Part shown: in pieces, positions 1-7,471 of the stretch
How the letters are laid out: each line of letters begins with the position of its first letter
Numbering within the stretch: position 1 is the first letter of the stretch
DNA from: an uncultured Dorea sp.
GTDB lineage: Bacteria; Bacillota; Clostridia; Lachnospirales; Lachnospiraceae
NCBI GenBank assembly: GCA_910577685.1
Contig: CAJTOH010000018.1
Span: forward strand, 16,735 to 80,734
Length of the DNA: 64,000 bases
Direction of reading: 5' to 3'
Notes under the pieces: generated by a model
Seen by the model: only the letters and a program-made list of their open reading frames with translations
Databases searched by the model: none
What the model was told of the DNA's origin: nothing
Program-made: the position numbers and the translations under genes

Positions 1-1
1 G

Positions 2-193
2 TCCGTGACCACCGTATCTTCCATGATGCACGGAGAATATGGAATCGAAGACGTCTGCTTAAGCACGCTGGCTTTGGTAGGACCGAACGGTATCCAGGGC
101 AAGATTCCAATGGCTCTTACCGAGGAAGAAGTAGGAAAGTTAAAAGCAAGTGCGGACGCATTAAAAGAAGTAATTGCACAGATTGAGCTGTAA
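2..193 (+). CDS. Lactate/malate dehydrogenase family, C-terminal fragment
   Basis: This is the 3' end of a gene cut by the window edge; the frame is open back to base 2. The roughly 63 visible residues match the C-terminus of the NAD-dependent L-lactate/malate dehydrogenase family: an HGEYGIEDVCLS segment, then VGPNGIQGKI, then the long closing helix with EEEVGKLKASADALKEV. The substrate-specificity loop and the catalytic His lie outside the window, so lactate and malate dehydrogenase cannot be told apart here. A malate dehydrogenase would fit the downstream fumarase and fumarate reductase genes (oxaloacetate to malate to fumarate to succinate), but that is inference. Confidence 0.8.
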   Translation, partial: SVTTVSSMMHGEYGIEDVCLSTLALVGPNGIQGKIPMALTEEEVGKLKASADALKEVIAQIEL

Positions 194-204
194 TTAAGGA
201 TTTA

Positions 205-233
205 TTGACTTATGGGAAACTCCATATTATTAT
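205..233 (+). promoter_or_regulatory. Sigma-A type promoter for the hdr-flx-frd-fum cluster
   Basis: TTGACT at 205-210, a 17-base spacer and TATTAT at 228-233. It lies in the 87-bp gap between the dehydrogenase fragment and hdrB, with a GAAAGGA ribosome binding site downstream. Read-through from upstream is also possible, because I see no terminator in the gap. Confidence 0.55.
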
Positions 234-280
234 AAAAATGAAGTTTCGACAAAATATATGAAGAAAGGACAGCGAGAACT

Positions 281-1078
281 ATGAAGTACAGTTATTATCC
301 GGGATGCACTTTGAGAACAAAGGCAAAGGATCTGGATGTTTATGCAAGGGCTTCAGCAGCGGCTCTGGGAATCGAGTTGGAAGAAATCGAAGACTGGCAG
401 TGCTGCGGCGGGGTCTATCCCCTTGGTTCTGACGAAATCGCCACGAAGTTGTCTTCCGTGCGCGCCTTAAACGCGGCGAAGGAGAAAGGGCAGGAGCTGG
501 TGACCATGTGTTCCGCATGCCATCACGTCATCAAACGTGTCAACGACGACATGAAGAACGTGGAAGACATCCGCACCAGAGCGAACAATTACATGGAACT
601 TGAGGAACCTTATGCAGGTGAGACACAAGTCCTTCATTTCCTGGAAGTCCTTCGCGACAGGGTAGGATTTGACGAATTAAAGAAGAAAGTGACGAATCCT
701 CTGACGGGAAAGAAGATTGGCGCATACTATGGCTGCCTGCTCCTTCGTCCCAGCAAACTGTTAAGTTTTGACGATCCGGAGAACCCGAAGATTATCGAAG
801 ATTTTATCCGTGCCATCGGCGCGGAACCGGTCGTATATCCCTACCGCAACGAGTGCTGCGGCGGATATATTTCTCTGAAAGAAAAAGAGATGTCCAAGAA
901 TATGTGTGAAAAGATCATGGACAGCGCAGAAGGCTTCGGGGCAGAGCTTTTGACCACGGCATGTCCGCTCTGTCTGTATAACCTGAATAAGAGCACAGGC
1001 AGGAAACTTCCGGTGGTCTACTTTACCGAACTGCTTGCCGAGGCTCTCGGGGTGAAAGAGGAGGTGGCAAAGTCATGA
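281..1078 (+). CDS. hdrB: Heterodisulfide reductase subunit B-like protein with two CCG domains
   Basis: This 265-residue protein carries two complete CCG motifs (C-x31-39-CC-x34-36-C-x2-C). The first uses Cys9, Cys41-42, Cys77 and Cys80; the second uses Cys152, Cys192-193, Cys228 and Cys231. In HdrB of methanogens such motifs hold the noncubane [4Fe-4S] clusters where disulfide reduction takes place. A bacterium of this kind has no CoM-S-S-CoB, so the physiological acceptor must differ: a protein or small-molecule disulfide, or electron transfer to the FrdAB-like proteins encoded downstream. The stop overlaps the hdrC start by 4 bases (ATGA), suggesting translational coupling. The family assignment is secure; the substrate is unknown. 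Confidence 0.88.
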   Translation: MKYSYYPGCTLRTKAKDLDVYARASAAALGIELEEIEDWQCCGGVYPLGSDEIATKLSSVRALNAAKEKGQELVTMCSACHHVIKRVNDDMKNVEDIRTRANNYMELEEPYAGETQVLHFLEVLRDRVGFDELKKKVTNPLTGKKIGAYYGCLLLRPSKLLSFDDPENPKIIEDFIRAIGAEPVVYPYRNECCGGYISLKEKEMSKNMCEKIMDSAEGFGAELLTTACPLCLYNLNKSTGRKLPVVYFTELLAEALGVKEEVAKS

Positions 1079-1464
1079 GTTCTGAAAAGAAACAGGCGGA
1101 GCTGATTAAGGAAATCAGCGGCGTGAATCCGCTGAAATGTATGAAGTGCGGCAAATGTTCCGCGACCTGCCCGTCCTATAACGAGATGGATATCAAACCC
1201 CATCAGTTTGTGTCCTATGTAATCAATGAAGATATTGAGAGCCTGGTAAACTCTAAGTCCCTGTGGAAATGCCTCTCCTGCTTCGCATGTGTGGAGAGAT
1301 GTCCCCGCGACGTAAAACCGGGCAAGCTGATTGATGCCGCAAGGCAGACAGTCGTGCGCAAAAAAGGACAGAATTACCTGCTGGCAGACGAGATTCCGGA
1401 GCTTTTAGACCCGGAGCTTCCACAGCAGTTATTAGTCAGCGCATACAGAAGGTACAGGAGGTGA
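1075..1464 (+). CDS. hdrC: Heterodisulfide reductase subunit C-like ferredoxin
   Basis: This 129-residue protein has two [4Fe-4S] motifs, CMKCGKCSATCP near residue 22 and CLSCFACVERCP near residue 64, in the arrangement of HdrC. In Hdr complexes HdrC passes electrons from HdrA to the catalytic HdrB. The C-terminal part is basic, then rich in Leu and Pro, with no membrane segment, so the complex should be cytoplasmic. It sits between hdrB and hdrA in the order B-C-A and starts inside the end of hdrB. Confidence 0.87.
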   Translation: MSSEKKQAELIKEISGVNPLKCMKCGKCSATCPSYNEMDIKPHQFVSYVINEDIESLVNSKSLWKCLSCFACVERCPRDVKPGKLIDAARQTVVRKKGQNYLLADEIPELLDPELPQQLLVSAYRRYRR

Positions 1465-1471
1465 GAATCAA

Positions 1472-3460
1472 GTGCAGCGGATAGGAGTATTTGTCTGCCA
1501 TTGCGGAAGCAATATTGCCGCTACGGTAGACGTAAATAAAGTAGCAGAGATGGCGCTCATGGAGCCGGGAGTTGTCCATGCCGAGGACTACCAGTATATG
1601 TGTTCCGAAGCCGGACAGGCGAAGATCGCGGCGGCGATTCAGGAGAAACAGTTATCAGGAATCGTGGTATGTTCCTGTTCCCCGCGTATGCATGAGGCTA
1701 CGTTCAGGAAGGCGGCTGAGCGCGCAGGCTTGAACCCGTATATGGTGGAGATCGCCAACATCCGTGAACACTGTTCATGGATTCATAAGGATATGGATGA
1801 AGCCACCAAGAAGGCGGTTATCCTGATGCGGGCGGCAGTTGCGAAGGTGAACCTAAACACACCCCTTCAGGCGGGAGAGAGCCGCGTTACCAAGCGCGCG
1901 CTGGTCATCGGCGGCGGTATTGCAGGTATCCAGACAGCCCTTGATATCGCAGCCGCAGGTTACGAAGTGGATATCGTGGAGAAGACTCCAAGTATCGGCG
2001 GCAGGATGTCCCAGCTTGACAAGACCTTCCCGACACTGGACTGTTCTGCATGTATCCTGACGCCTAAGATGGTGGAAGCGTCAGCCCATGAGAAGATTAC
2101 CATCTATACATACAGTGAAGTGGAGAAAGTCAGCGGATTCGTAGGTGATTTTACCGTAGACATCCGCAAGAAGGCAAGAAGCGTGGATATGGACAAATGT
2201 ACGGGCTGCGGCGTCTGTCAGGAGAAATGTCCGTCCAAGAAAGCGCCGAGCGAATTTAACAGAGGGTTAAACACCAGAAGCGCCATTTACACGCCGTTCG
2301 CGCAGGCAATCCCCAATGTCCCGGTGATTGACCGTGAGGAGTGTATCAAATTTAAGACCGGAAAATGCGGGATCTGCTCCAAGGTATGTCAGGCGGGAGC
2401 CATTGACTACGAGCAGAAGGATGAAATCATTTCAGAGAAATATGGTGCGATTGTGGTTGCCACAGGGTTTGACACCATCAATCTTGATAAATATGACGAG
2501 TACGCCTACAGCCAGAGCAAGGATGTTATCACATCTCTGGAATTAGAGCGTGTGATGAATGCGGCAGGGCCGACCCACGGACATTTAGAGCGTCTCTCCG
2601 ACGGAAAAGTGCCTAAGGAAATCGTATTTATCCAGTGCGTGGGAAGCCGCTGCTCCGACGACAGAGGAAAGCCCTACTGTTCAAAGATTTGCTGTATGTA
2701 CACGGCAAAACATGCGATGCTGATTCGGGATAAATATCCGGACGTGAATGTGACCGTTTTCTATATCGACGTGCGTACTCCGGGCAAGAACTTCGACGAG
2801 TTCTACAGAAGGGCAGTCGAGCAGTATGGAGTGAACTATATTAAGGGACAGGTTGGAAAGGTGATTCCTAAGCCGGATGGGAAGCTTCTGGTACAGGGTT
2901 CGGACCTGCTTGACAACAGGCAGATCTTGAAAGAGGCGGATATGGTAGTCCTTGCAACGGCCATCGAGCCGAATCCGGACGTTCGCAAGATTGCCACCAT
3001 GCTGACCGCAAGTATCGATACCAACAACTTCCTGACAGAAGCCCACGCAAAACTCCGTCCGGTAGAGTCGCCTACGGCCGGAATCTTCTTATCCGGCGTC
3101 TGTCAGGGACCGAAAGACATCCCGGAGACGGTGGCACAGGCAGGAGCCGCCGCCGTGAAAGCCATCGGGCTGCTTGCTAAAGATAAGCTGATGACAAACC
3201 CGTGTACCGCCAAGGCAGATACCTTGCTGTGTAACGGATGTTCTACCTGTGAGAATGTGTGTCCTTACGGCGCGATTACTTACGAAGATAAAGAGGTCAA
3301 CGACCATGGAATCCGTGAAACCCGCCGGGTGGCAGCAGTCAACAACGCGCTCTGCCAGGGCTGCGGCGCATGTACCGTTGCATGTCCGTCAGGAGCCATG
3401 GATTTACAGGGATTCTCAAATAGACAGATTATTGCGGAGGTGGATGCAATATGCCGTTAG
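1472..3460 (+). CDS. hdrA: Heterodisulfide reductase subunit A-like bifurcating flavoprotein
   Basis: This 662-residue protein starts at GTG, chosen because AGGAGGTGAG lies at the right distance upstream. It has an N-terminal Hdr module (residues 1-130) with VCHCGSN and VVCSCSPRMHE, an FAD Rossmann motif GGGIAGIQTA near 148, the family-typical TLDCSACILTP near 188, ferredoxin motifs CTGCGVCQEKC and CGICSKVC in the middle, and a C-terminal two-cluster ferredoxin domain with CNGCSTCENVCP and CQGCGACTVACP. HdrA carries the FAD that splits electron pairs between a high- and a low-potential acceptor. Its end overlaps the next gene by 10 bases. The length suits a single HdrA without selenocysteine or fused MvhD. 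Confidence 0.9.
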   Translation: MQRIGVFVCHCGSNIAATVDVNKVAEMALMEPGVVHAEDYQYMCSEAGQAKIAAAIQEKQLSGIVVCSCSPRMHEATFRKAAERAGLNPYMVEIANIREHCSWIHKDMDEATKKAVILMRAAVAKVNLNTPLQAGESRVTKRALVIGGGIAGIQTALDIAAAGYEVDIVEKTPSIGGRMSQLDKTFPTLDCSACILTPKMVEASAHEKITIYTYSEVEKVSGFVGDFTVDIRKKARSVDMDKCTGCGVCQEKCPSKKAPSEFNRGLNTRSAIYTPFAQAIPNVPVIDREECIKFKTGKCGICSKVCQAGAIDYEQKDEIISEKYGAIVVATGFDTINLDKYDEYAYSQSKDVITSLELERVMNAAGPTHGHLERLSDGKVPKEIVFIQCVGSRCSDDRGKPYCSKICCMYTAKHAMLIRDKYPDVNVTVFYIDVRTPGKNFDEFYRRAVEQYGVNYIKGQVGKVIPKPDGKLLVQGSDLLDNRQILKEADMVVLATAIEPNPDVRKIATMLTASIDTNNFLTEAHAKLRPVESPTAGIFLSGVCQGPKDIPETVAQAGAAAVKAIGLLAKDKLMTNPCTAKADTLLCNGCSTCENVCPYGAITYEDKEVNDHGIRETRRVAAVNNALCQGCGACTVACPSGAMDLQGFSNRQIIAEVDAICR

Positions 3461-3891
3461 AAAAGAAAGAATTCAAACCGAAGATTGTAGCGTTCTGCTG
3501 TAACTGGTGCAGTTATGCGGGAGCGGATTTGGCGGGAAGCAGCCGATTGACCTATCCTGCCGACGTGAAGATTATCCGCGTGCCATGCTCCTGCCGTGTG
3601 AATCCCATGTTCATCCTGCGGGCCTTTGAAAAGGGCGCGGACGGAGTCATCATGTGCGGATGCCATCCGGGAGACTGCCACTACAGCACCGGAAATTATT
3701 ATGCAAGAAGGCGTATGACTCTGTTATTCTCCATGCTGGATTACATCGGTGTGGAAAACGGGCGTACCCGCGTGGAGTGGGTGTCTGCGGCAGAGGGTGT
3801 GAAGTTCTCTGACACCATGAACAGTTTTGTGGAGAAAATCTATTCTCTTGGCGAGAATGTAAGATTGGGGGATTTGAGATGCAAGAGTTAA
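3451..3891 (+). CDS. flxD: MvhD/FlxD-like [2Fe-2S] electron-transfer subunit
   Basis: This 146-residue protein belongs to the MvhD (hydrogenase delta, FlxD) family. It shows the characteristic cysteines in CCNWCSYAGAD near residue 14, VPCSCRVNP, and MCGCHPGDCHYSTGN. MvhD connects a hydrogenase to HdrA in methanogens; FlxD connects the NADH-oxidising Flx subunits to HdrA in bacteria. No hydrogenase genes lie nearby, whereas FAD/NAD and ferredoxin subunits follow, so the FlxD role is the better fit. It overlaps hdrA by 10 bases and the next gene by 13, a sign of tight co-translation. Confidence 0.85.
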   Translation: MPLEKKEFKPKIVAFCCNWCSYAGADLAGSSRLTYPADVKIIRVPCSCRVNPMFILRAFEKGADGVIMCGCHPGDCHYSTGNYYARRRMTLLFSMLDYIGVENGRTRVEWVSAAEGVKFSDTMNSFVEKIYSLGENVRLGDLRCKS

Positions 3892-4853
3892 TAAACCGTG
3901 CAAAAGAGCTGCTGGCAGACGGAACTGTGGCACGGGTTCTCGGCTGGAAGGCCGGAGACTTGCCTTACAATCCGGAACCGGCTTATTTCGAGACAGAAGA
4001 TGAGTTAAAAGATTTTGTTTATAATGGTTTCTGCGGGGCTAATTTGAGCAAATACATGATCGAGGCTTCCAAGCTTGAAGGAAAGACCATGGTATGTTTA
4101 AAGCCCTGCGATACATATAGCTTCAACCAGTTACTCAAAGAGCACCGGGTAGACAGGGAGAAGGCTTACATCGTAGGCGTAGGGTGCAAAGGCAAGCTGG
4201 ATATTGAAAGAATCAAGAAGCAGGGAATCAAAGGAATCGAGAGCATCGAGGGCGCAGAGATTACGGACGGGGCGGATACCTTAAAAATCCGGACGATTTA
4301 TGGGGAAAAGACCCTTGCGTACGGGGACGCTATGTTAGAGAGGTGCCATGTCTGCAAAGGCAAAGACCACATGGTTTTTGACGAGCAGATCGGGGAGTCC
4401 AAAGAAACCAAGGACGCTGAGCGTTTCGACGAGGTGGCCAAGATTGAAGCCATGAGCCCGGAGGAGAAATTTGCATTTTTCCGGAGCGAGTTAAGCAAAT
4501 GTATCCGGTGCAACGCATGCAGAAATGCCTGTCCGGCCTGCAGCTGCCGCAAATGTGTGTTCGACAGCAACAAGTTTGACAGTTCCCAGAAAGCAAACGT
4601 GGATTCCTTCGAGGAGAAGATGTTCCATATCATTCGTGCGTTCCATGTGGCGGGAAGGTGTACGGACTGCGGCGAGTGCAGCCGTGTATGCCCCCAGGGA
4701 ATCCCGCTTCACCTGTTCAACCGCAAGTTTATCAAGGATATTGATGAATTATACGGCGAATATCAGGCAGGGGCAGATACCGAGTCAACGGCGCCGCTTA
4801 CCGACTATACGTTTGAGGACGCGGAACCAAGTATTGTAGGAAAGAGGGGATAA
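3879..4853 (+). CDS. FlxC/FlxB-type 4Fe-4S protein with FrhB-like N-terminal region
   Basis: This 324-residue protein has an N-terminal half resembling coenzyme F420 hydrogenase/dehydrogenase beta-type proteins, with CLKPCDTYSFNQLL and VGVGCKGKLDIERIKK, and a C-terminal half with two ferredoxin motifs, CIRCNACRNACPACSCRKC and CTDCGECSRVCP. It belongs to the 4Fe-4S subunits encoded with FlxA and FlxD. Whether it equals FlxB or FlxC of Desulfovibrio cannot be settled from sequence alone. The inferred role is to relay electrons from the NADH-binding subunit toward FlxD and HdrA. Three bases separate its stop from the next start. Confidence 0.75.
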   Translation: MQELINRAKELLADGTVARVLGWKAGDLPYNPEPAYFETEDELKDFVYNGFCGANLSKYMIEASKLEGKTMVCLKPCDTYSFNQLLKEHRVDREKAYIVGVGCKGKLDIERIKKQGIKGIESIEGAEITDGADTLKIRTIYGEKTLAYGDAMLERCHVCKGKDHMVFDEQIGESKETKDAERFDEVAKIEAMSPEEKFAFFRSELSKCIRCNACRNACPACSCRKCVFDSNKFDSSQKANVDSFEEKMFHIIRAFHVAGRCTDCGECSRVCPQGIPLHLFNRKFIKDIDELYGEYQAGADTESTAPLTDYTFEDAEPSIVGKRG

Positions 4854-4856
4854 TGT

Positions 4857-5894
4857 ATGTACAAGATAGCCAAAGAAAATCTTTCCGCATTATTCCAGTT
4901 AATCGCGGATAATCAAGAGCTGTATCTTCCGGTGAAGACCGCGGGGCAGACCAACTTCGGGGCCTGGAGCAAAGACGCGGAAGTGGATCTTGACACATTA
5001 AAGACCGTAAAATCGGCAAAAGACGCATTTTTCCCGCAGAGCGAAGGGCTTTACACGGTCCGGAAAGAAGGAAAGAAGATGTCTGTGGAGCCGGAGAGCT
5101 TAAAAGAGCAGGATTTCGTAGTGTTCGGCATGAAGGCCTGCGACGTGAAGGGGCTGGAGGTACTGGACAAAGTATTCTTATCCGATCCGGTCGATACTTT
5201 CTATGCGGCGAGAAGGGATCATGGGACGATTGTGGCCTTGGCCTGTCATGAGCCGGAGGAAACCTGTTTCTGCAAGGTGTTCGGCGTGGACGCGGCAAGC
5301 CCGGCTTCCGACGTTGCCGTATGGACGGCAGGGGAGGAACTCTACTGGAAGGCGTTGACGGAAAAAGGAGAGGCTCTTACGGAGACGGTGAAAGAGCTCC
5401 TCACTGACGACGCGGACGGCGAGGCGAAGGTAGAGGCGGAAAAAGAGAATATCCATAAGATTGTGGAGAAACTGCCCTACATGAACCTTTCGCTGGAAGG
5501 ATGGAACGGGGACGCACTCTCCGAGAAGTTCGATTCCCCAATCTGGGAAGAATTATACAAGCCATGTCTGGCATGCGGTACCTGTACTTTTGTATGTCCG
5601 ACTTGCCAGTGTTATGATATCAAGGATTATACGGCAGGAAACAGCGTTTCACGGTACAGATGCTGGGATTCCTGTATGTATTCTGACTTTACGATGATGG
5701 CTCACGGCAATAACCGTACCAGCCAGATGCAGCGGTTCCGCCAGCGGTTCATGCACAAGCTGGTGTACTATCCGGCGAATAACGACGGGATGTACTCCTG
5801 CGTGGGATGCGGACGCTGCGTGGAGAAATGCCCTCAGGCCCTTAACATTGTGAAGGTCGTGAAGGCGTTTCAGAATCAGGGAGGTGAAAAATAA
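4857..5894 (+). CDS. FlxB/AsrA-type 4Fe-4S dicluster protein
   Basis: This 345-residue protein resembles AsrA of anaerobic sulfite reductase and the beta subunits of NAD(P)-linked hydrogenases. It has VFGMKACDVKGLEVLDKVF near residue 84, a Cys motif in HEPEETCFCKVFG, and two ferredoxin motifs near the C-terminus, CLACGTCTFVCPTCQC and CVGCGRCVEKCP. AsrA-AsrB pairs pass electrons from NADH to a catalytic subunit. No AsrC-type siroheme subunit is next to it here; the hdr genes fill that place, as in flx-hdr clusters. Its stop overlaps the next start by 1 base (TAATG). Confidence 0.78.
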   Translation: MYKIAKENLSALFQLIADNQELYLPVKTAGQTNFGAWSKDAEVDLDTLKTVKSAKDAFFPQSEGLYTVRKEGKKMSVEPESLKEQDFVVFGMKACDVKGLEVLDKVFLSDPVDTFYAARRDHGTIVALACHEPEETCFCKVFGVDAASPASDVAVWTAGEELYWKALTEKGEALTETVKELLTDDADGEAKVEAEKENIHKIVEKLPYMNLSLEGWNGDALSEKFDSPIWEELYKPCLACGTCTFVCPTCQCYDIKDYTAGNSVSRYRCWDSCMYSDFTMMAHGNNRTSQMQRFRQRFMHKLVYYPANNDGMYSCVGCGRCVEKCPQALNIVKVVKAFQNQGGEK

Positions 5895-6748
5895 TGGGTG
5901 AATGTACATGTCATAAGAATTATACATTGGATACGCTGATTCCCCAGGTGGGCGTAATAACGGATATCCGCCGGGAGACGCCGGATGTGAAGACGTTCCG
6001 GGTAAACGCTCCGGAGGGAGGCAAGCTTTTCGAGCATATGCCGGGGCAGTGCGCCATGGTCTGCGCGCCCGGAATCAGCGAGGGTATGTTTTCCATTACT
6101 TCTTCTCCGACCAATAAAGAATATCAGGAATTCAGTATTAAACAGTGCGGAGTCCTGACGGACTATCTCCACAGCTTAGAGGTGGGAGATGAGATTACGG
6201 TCCGCGGCCCTTACGGCAATTCCTTTCCGGTAGAGACAGAGCTTAAGGGGAAGAACCTGTTATTCATCGCAGGAGGTATCGGACTTGCGCCCCTTCGTTC
6301 TGTGATTAACTATGTGTTGGATAACCGTGAGAATTATGGGACGGTGGATATTGTCTACGGTTCCCGTTCGGCGGATGATCTGGTGCAGCTTGCGGAGATT
6401 CAGGAGGTCTGGATGAAGGCGGAGGGCGTGAACGTCTATCTGACCATTGACAGAGAGCAGGAAGGCTGGGACGGACATGTAGGATTTGTTCCGAACTACG
6501 TAAAAGAGCTGGGATTCGACACAGACAGGACGGCGCTGGTCTGCGGCCCTCCGATCATGATTAAGTTCGTGCTGGCGGGCTTAAAAGAGCTTGGATTTAC
6601 CACGGAACAGGTCTATACTACCTTAGAGCTGCGTATGAAGTGCGGGGTCGGCAAATGCGGGCGCTGCAATATCGGATCTAAGTATGTCTGCAAAGACGGC
6701 CCTGTATTCCGTTACGACGAGATTGACGAACTTCCGAATGAATATTAA
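5894..6748 (+). CDS. flxA: FlxA/AsrB-type NAD(P)H-FAD-[2Fe-2S] oxidoreductase subunit
   Basis: This 284-residue protein is a ferredoxin-NADP-reductase-fold subunit of the AsrB/PyrK/FlxA type. FAD-binding elements include the region around RETPDVKTFRV, HMPGQCAMV and FSITSSP. The NAD(P)-binding loop is IAGGIGLAPLRSVI near residue 128. The C-terminal [2Fe-2S] domain has CGVGKCGRCNIGSKYVC. It should be the NADH entry point of the whole complex. It closes the block hdrB-C-A-flxD and the two 4Fe-4S genes, and is followed after 35 bases by the fumarate-reductase-like pair. NADH rather than NADPH is inferred from the Flx family. Confidence 0.86.
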   Translation: MGECTCHKNYTLDTLIPQVGVITDIRRETPDVKTFRVNAPEGGKLFEHMPGQCAMVCAPGISEGMFSITSSPTNKEYQEFSIKQCGVLTDYLHSLEVGDEITVRGPYGNSFPVETELKGKNLLFIAGGIGLAPLRSVINYVLDNRENYGTVDIVYGSRSADDLVQLAEIQEVWMKAEGVNVYLTIDREQEGWDGHVGFVPNYVKELGFDTDRTALVCGPPIMIKFVLAGLKELGFTTEQVYTTLELRMKCGVGKCGRCNIGSKYVCKDGPVFRYDEIDELPNEY

Positions 6749-6783
6749 AGGGTTTCATAACTTATAGAAAGGATACGAATAAC

Positions 6784-7458
6784 ATGGAAAATATGGTAAA
6801 TGTATATTTTAGCGGTAAGCGTTACAGTGTTCCGGCAGACCTTACAATTATGACCGCCATGGAATACGCCGGCTATACATGGAAAAGAGGATGCGGCTGC
6901 CGTCATGGTTTCTGCGGAGCCTGTGCGACCGTATACCGTATCAAAGGAAAAAACGAGTTGAAAACCTGTCTTGCCTGCCAGACTCAGGTAGAAGAGGGGA
7001 TGTACGTGGCAAGCATCCCGTTTTTCCCGACCGATAAGAGAACCTATGAGATCGAGGATATCAAGCCGACCCAGCAGATTATGATGGAACTCTATCCGGA
7101 AATCTATAGCTGTATCGGATGTAATGCCTGCACAAAGGCGTGTACCCAGGACTTGAACGTTATGCAGTACATCGCATACGCGCAGCGGGGCGAGTTCGAA
7201 AAATGCGCGGAGGAATCCTTCGACTGTATCGGATGCGGCTGCTGTACCGTGAGATGCCCTGCGGGGATCTCCCATCCTCATGTAGGCGTTCTGGCAAGGC
7301 GTCTGACAGGCAAATACATTGCGCCTGAGACAGAGCATCTTACAAACCGTGTTGACGAGATCAATAAGGGTGAGTATGACGGGCTGATCGAGCAGATTAT
7401 GCAGAAGCCAATCACAGAGATGCAGGAACTTTATAATACCAGAGAGATTGAAAAGTAA
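6784..7458 (+). CDS. Fumarate reductase/succinate dehydrogenase-type iron-sulfur subunit
   Basis: This 224-residue protein has an N-terminal [2Fe-2S] domain with CRHGFCGAC and the closing Cys in KTCLAC, then two cluster motifs, CIGCNACTKAC near 105 and CIGCGCCTVRCP near 145. This is the FrdB/SdhB/TfrB layout. It lacks the C-terminal CCG domains that methanogen thiol:fumarate reductase TfrB has; a separate HdrB-like protein with two such domains is encoded at the head of the cluster. No membrane anchor gene (FrdC, FrdD) follows. The start has AGAAAGGA upstream, and the next gene is 13 bases downstream. Confidence 0.82.
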   Translation: MENMVNVYFSGKRYSVPADLTIMTAMEYAGYTWKRGCGCRHGFCGACATVYRIKGKNELKTCLACQTQVEEGMYVASIPFFPTDKRTYEIEDIKPTQQIMMELYPEIYSCIGCNACTKACTQDLNVMQYIAYAQRGEFEKCAEESFDCIGCGCCTVRCPAGISHPHVGVLARRLTGKYIAPETEHLTNRVDEINKGEYDGLIEQIMQKPITEMQELYNTREIEK

Positions 7459-7471
7459 GGGAGGCGCAAAT

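Noticed and set aside
281..1464. HdrBC as evidence of a methanogen
   Set aside because: The rest of the window (secA, prfB frameshift, clpPX, efp, bacterial promoters) is plainly bacterial; Hdr-like proteins are widespread in anaerobic bacteria.
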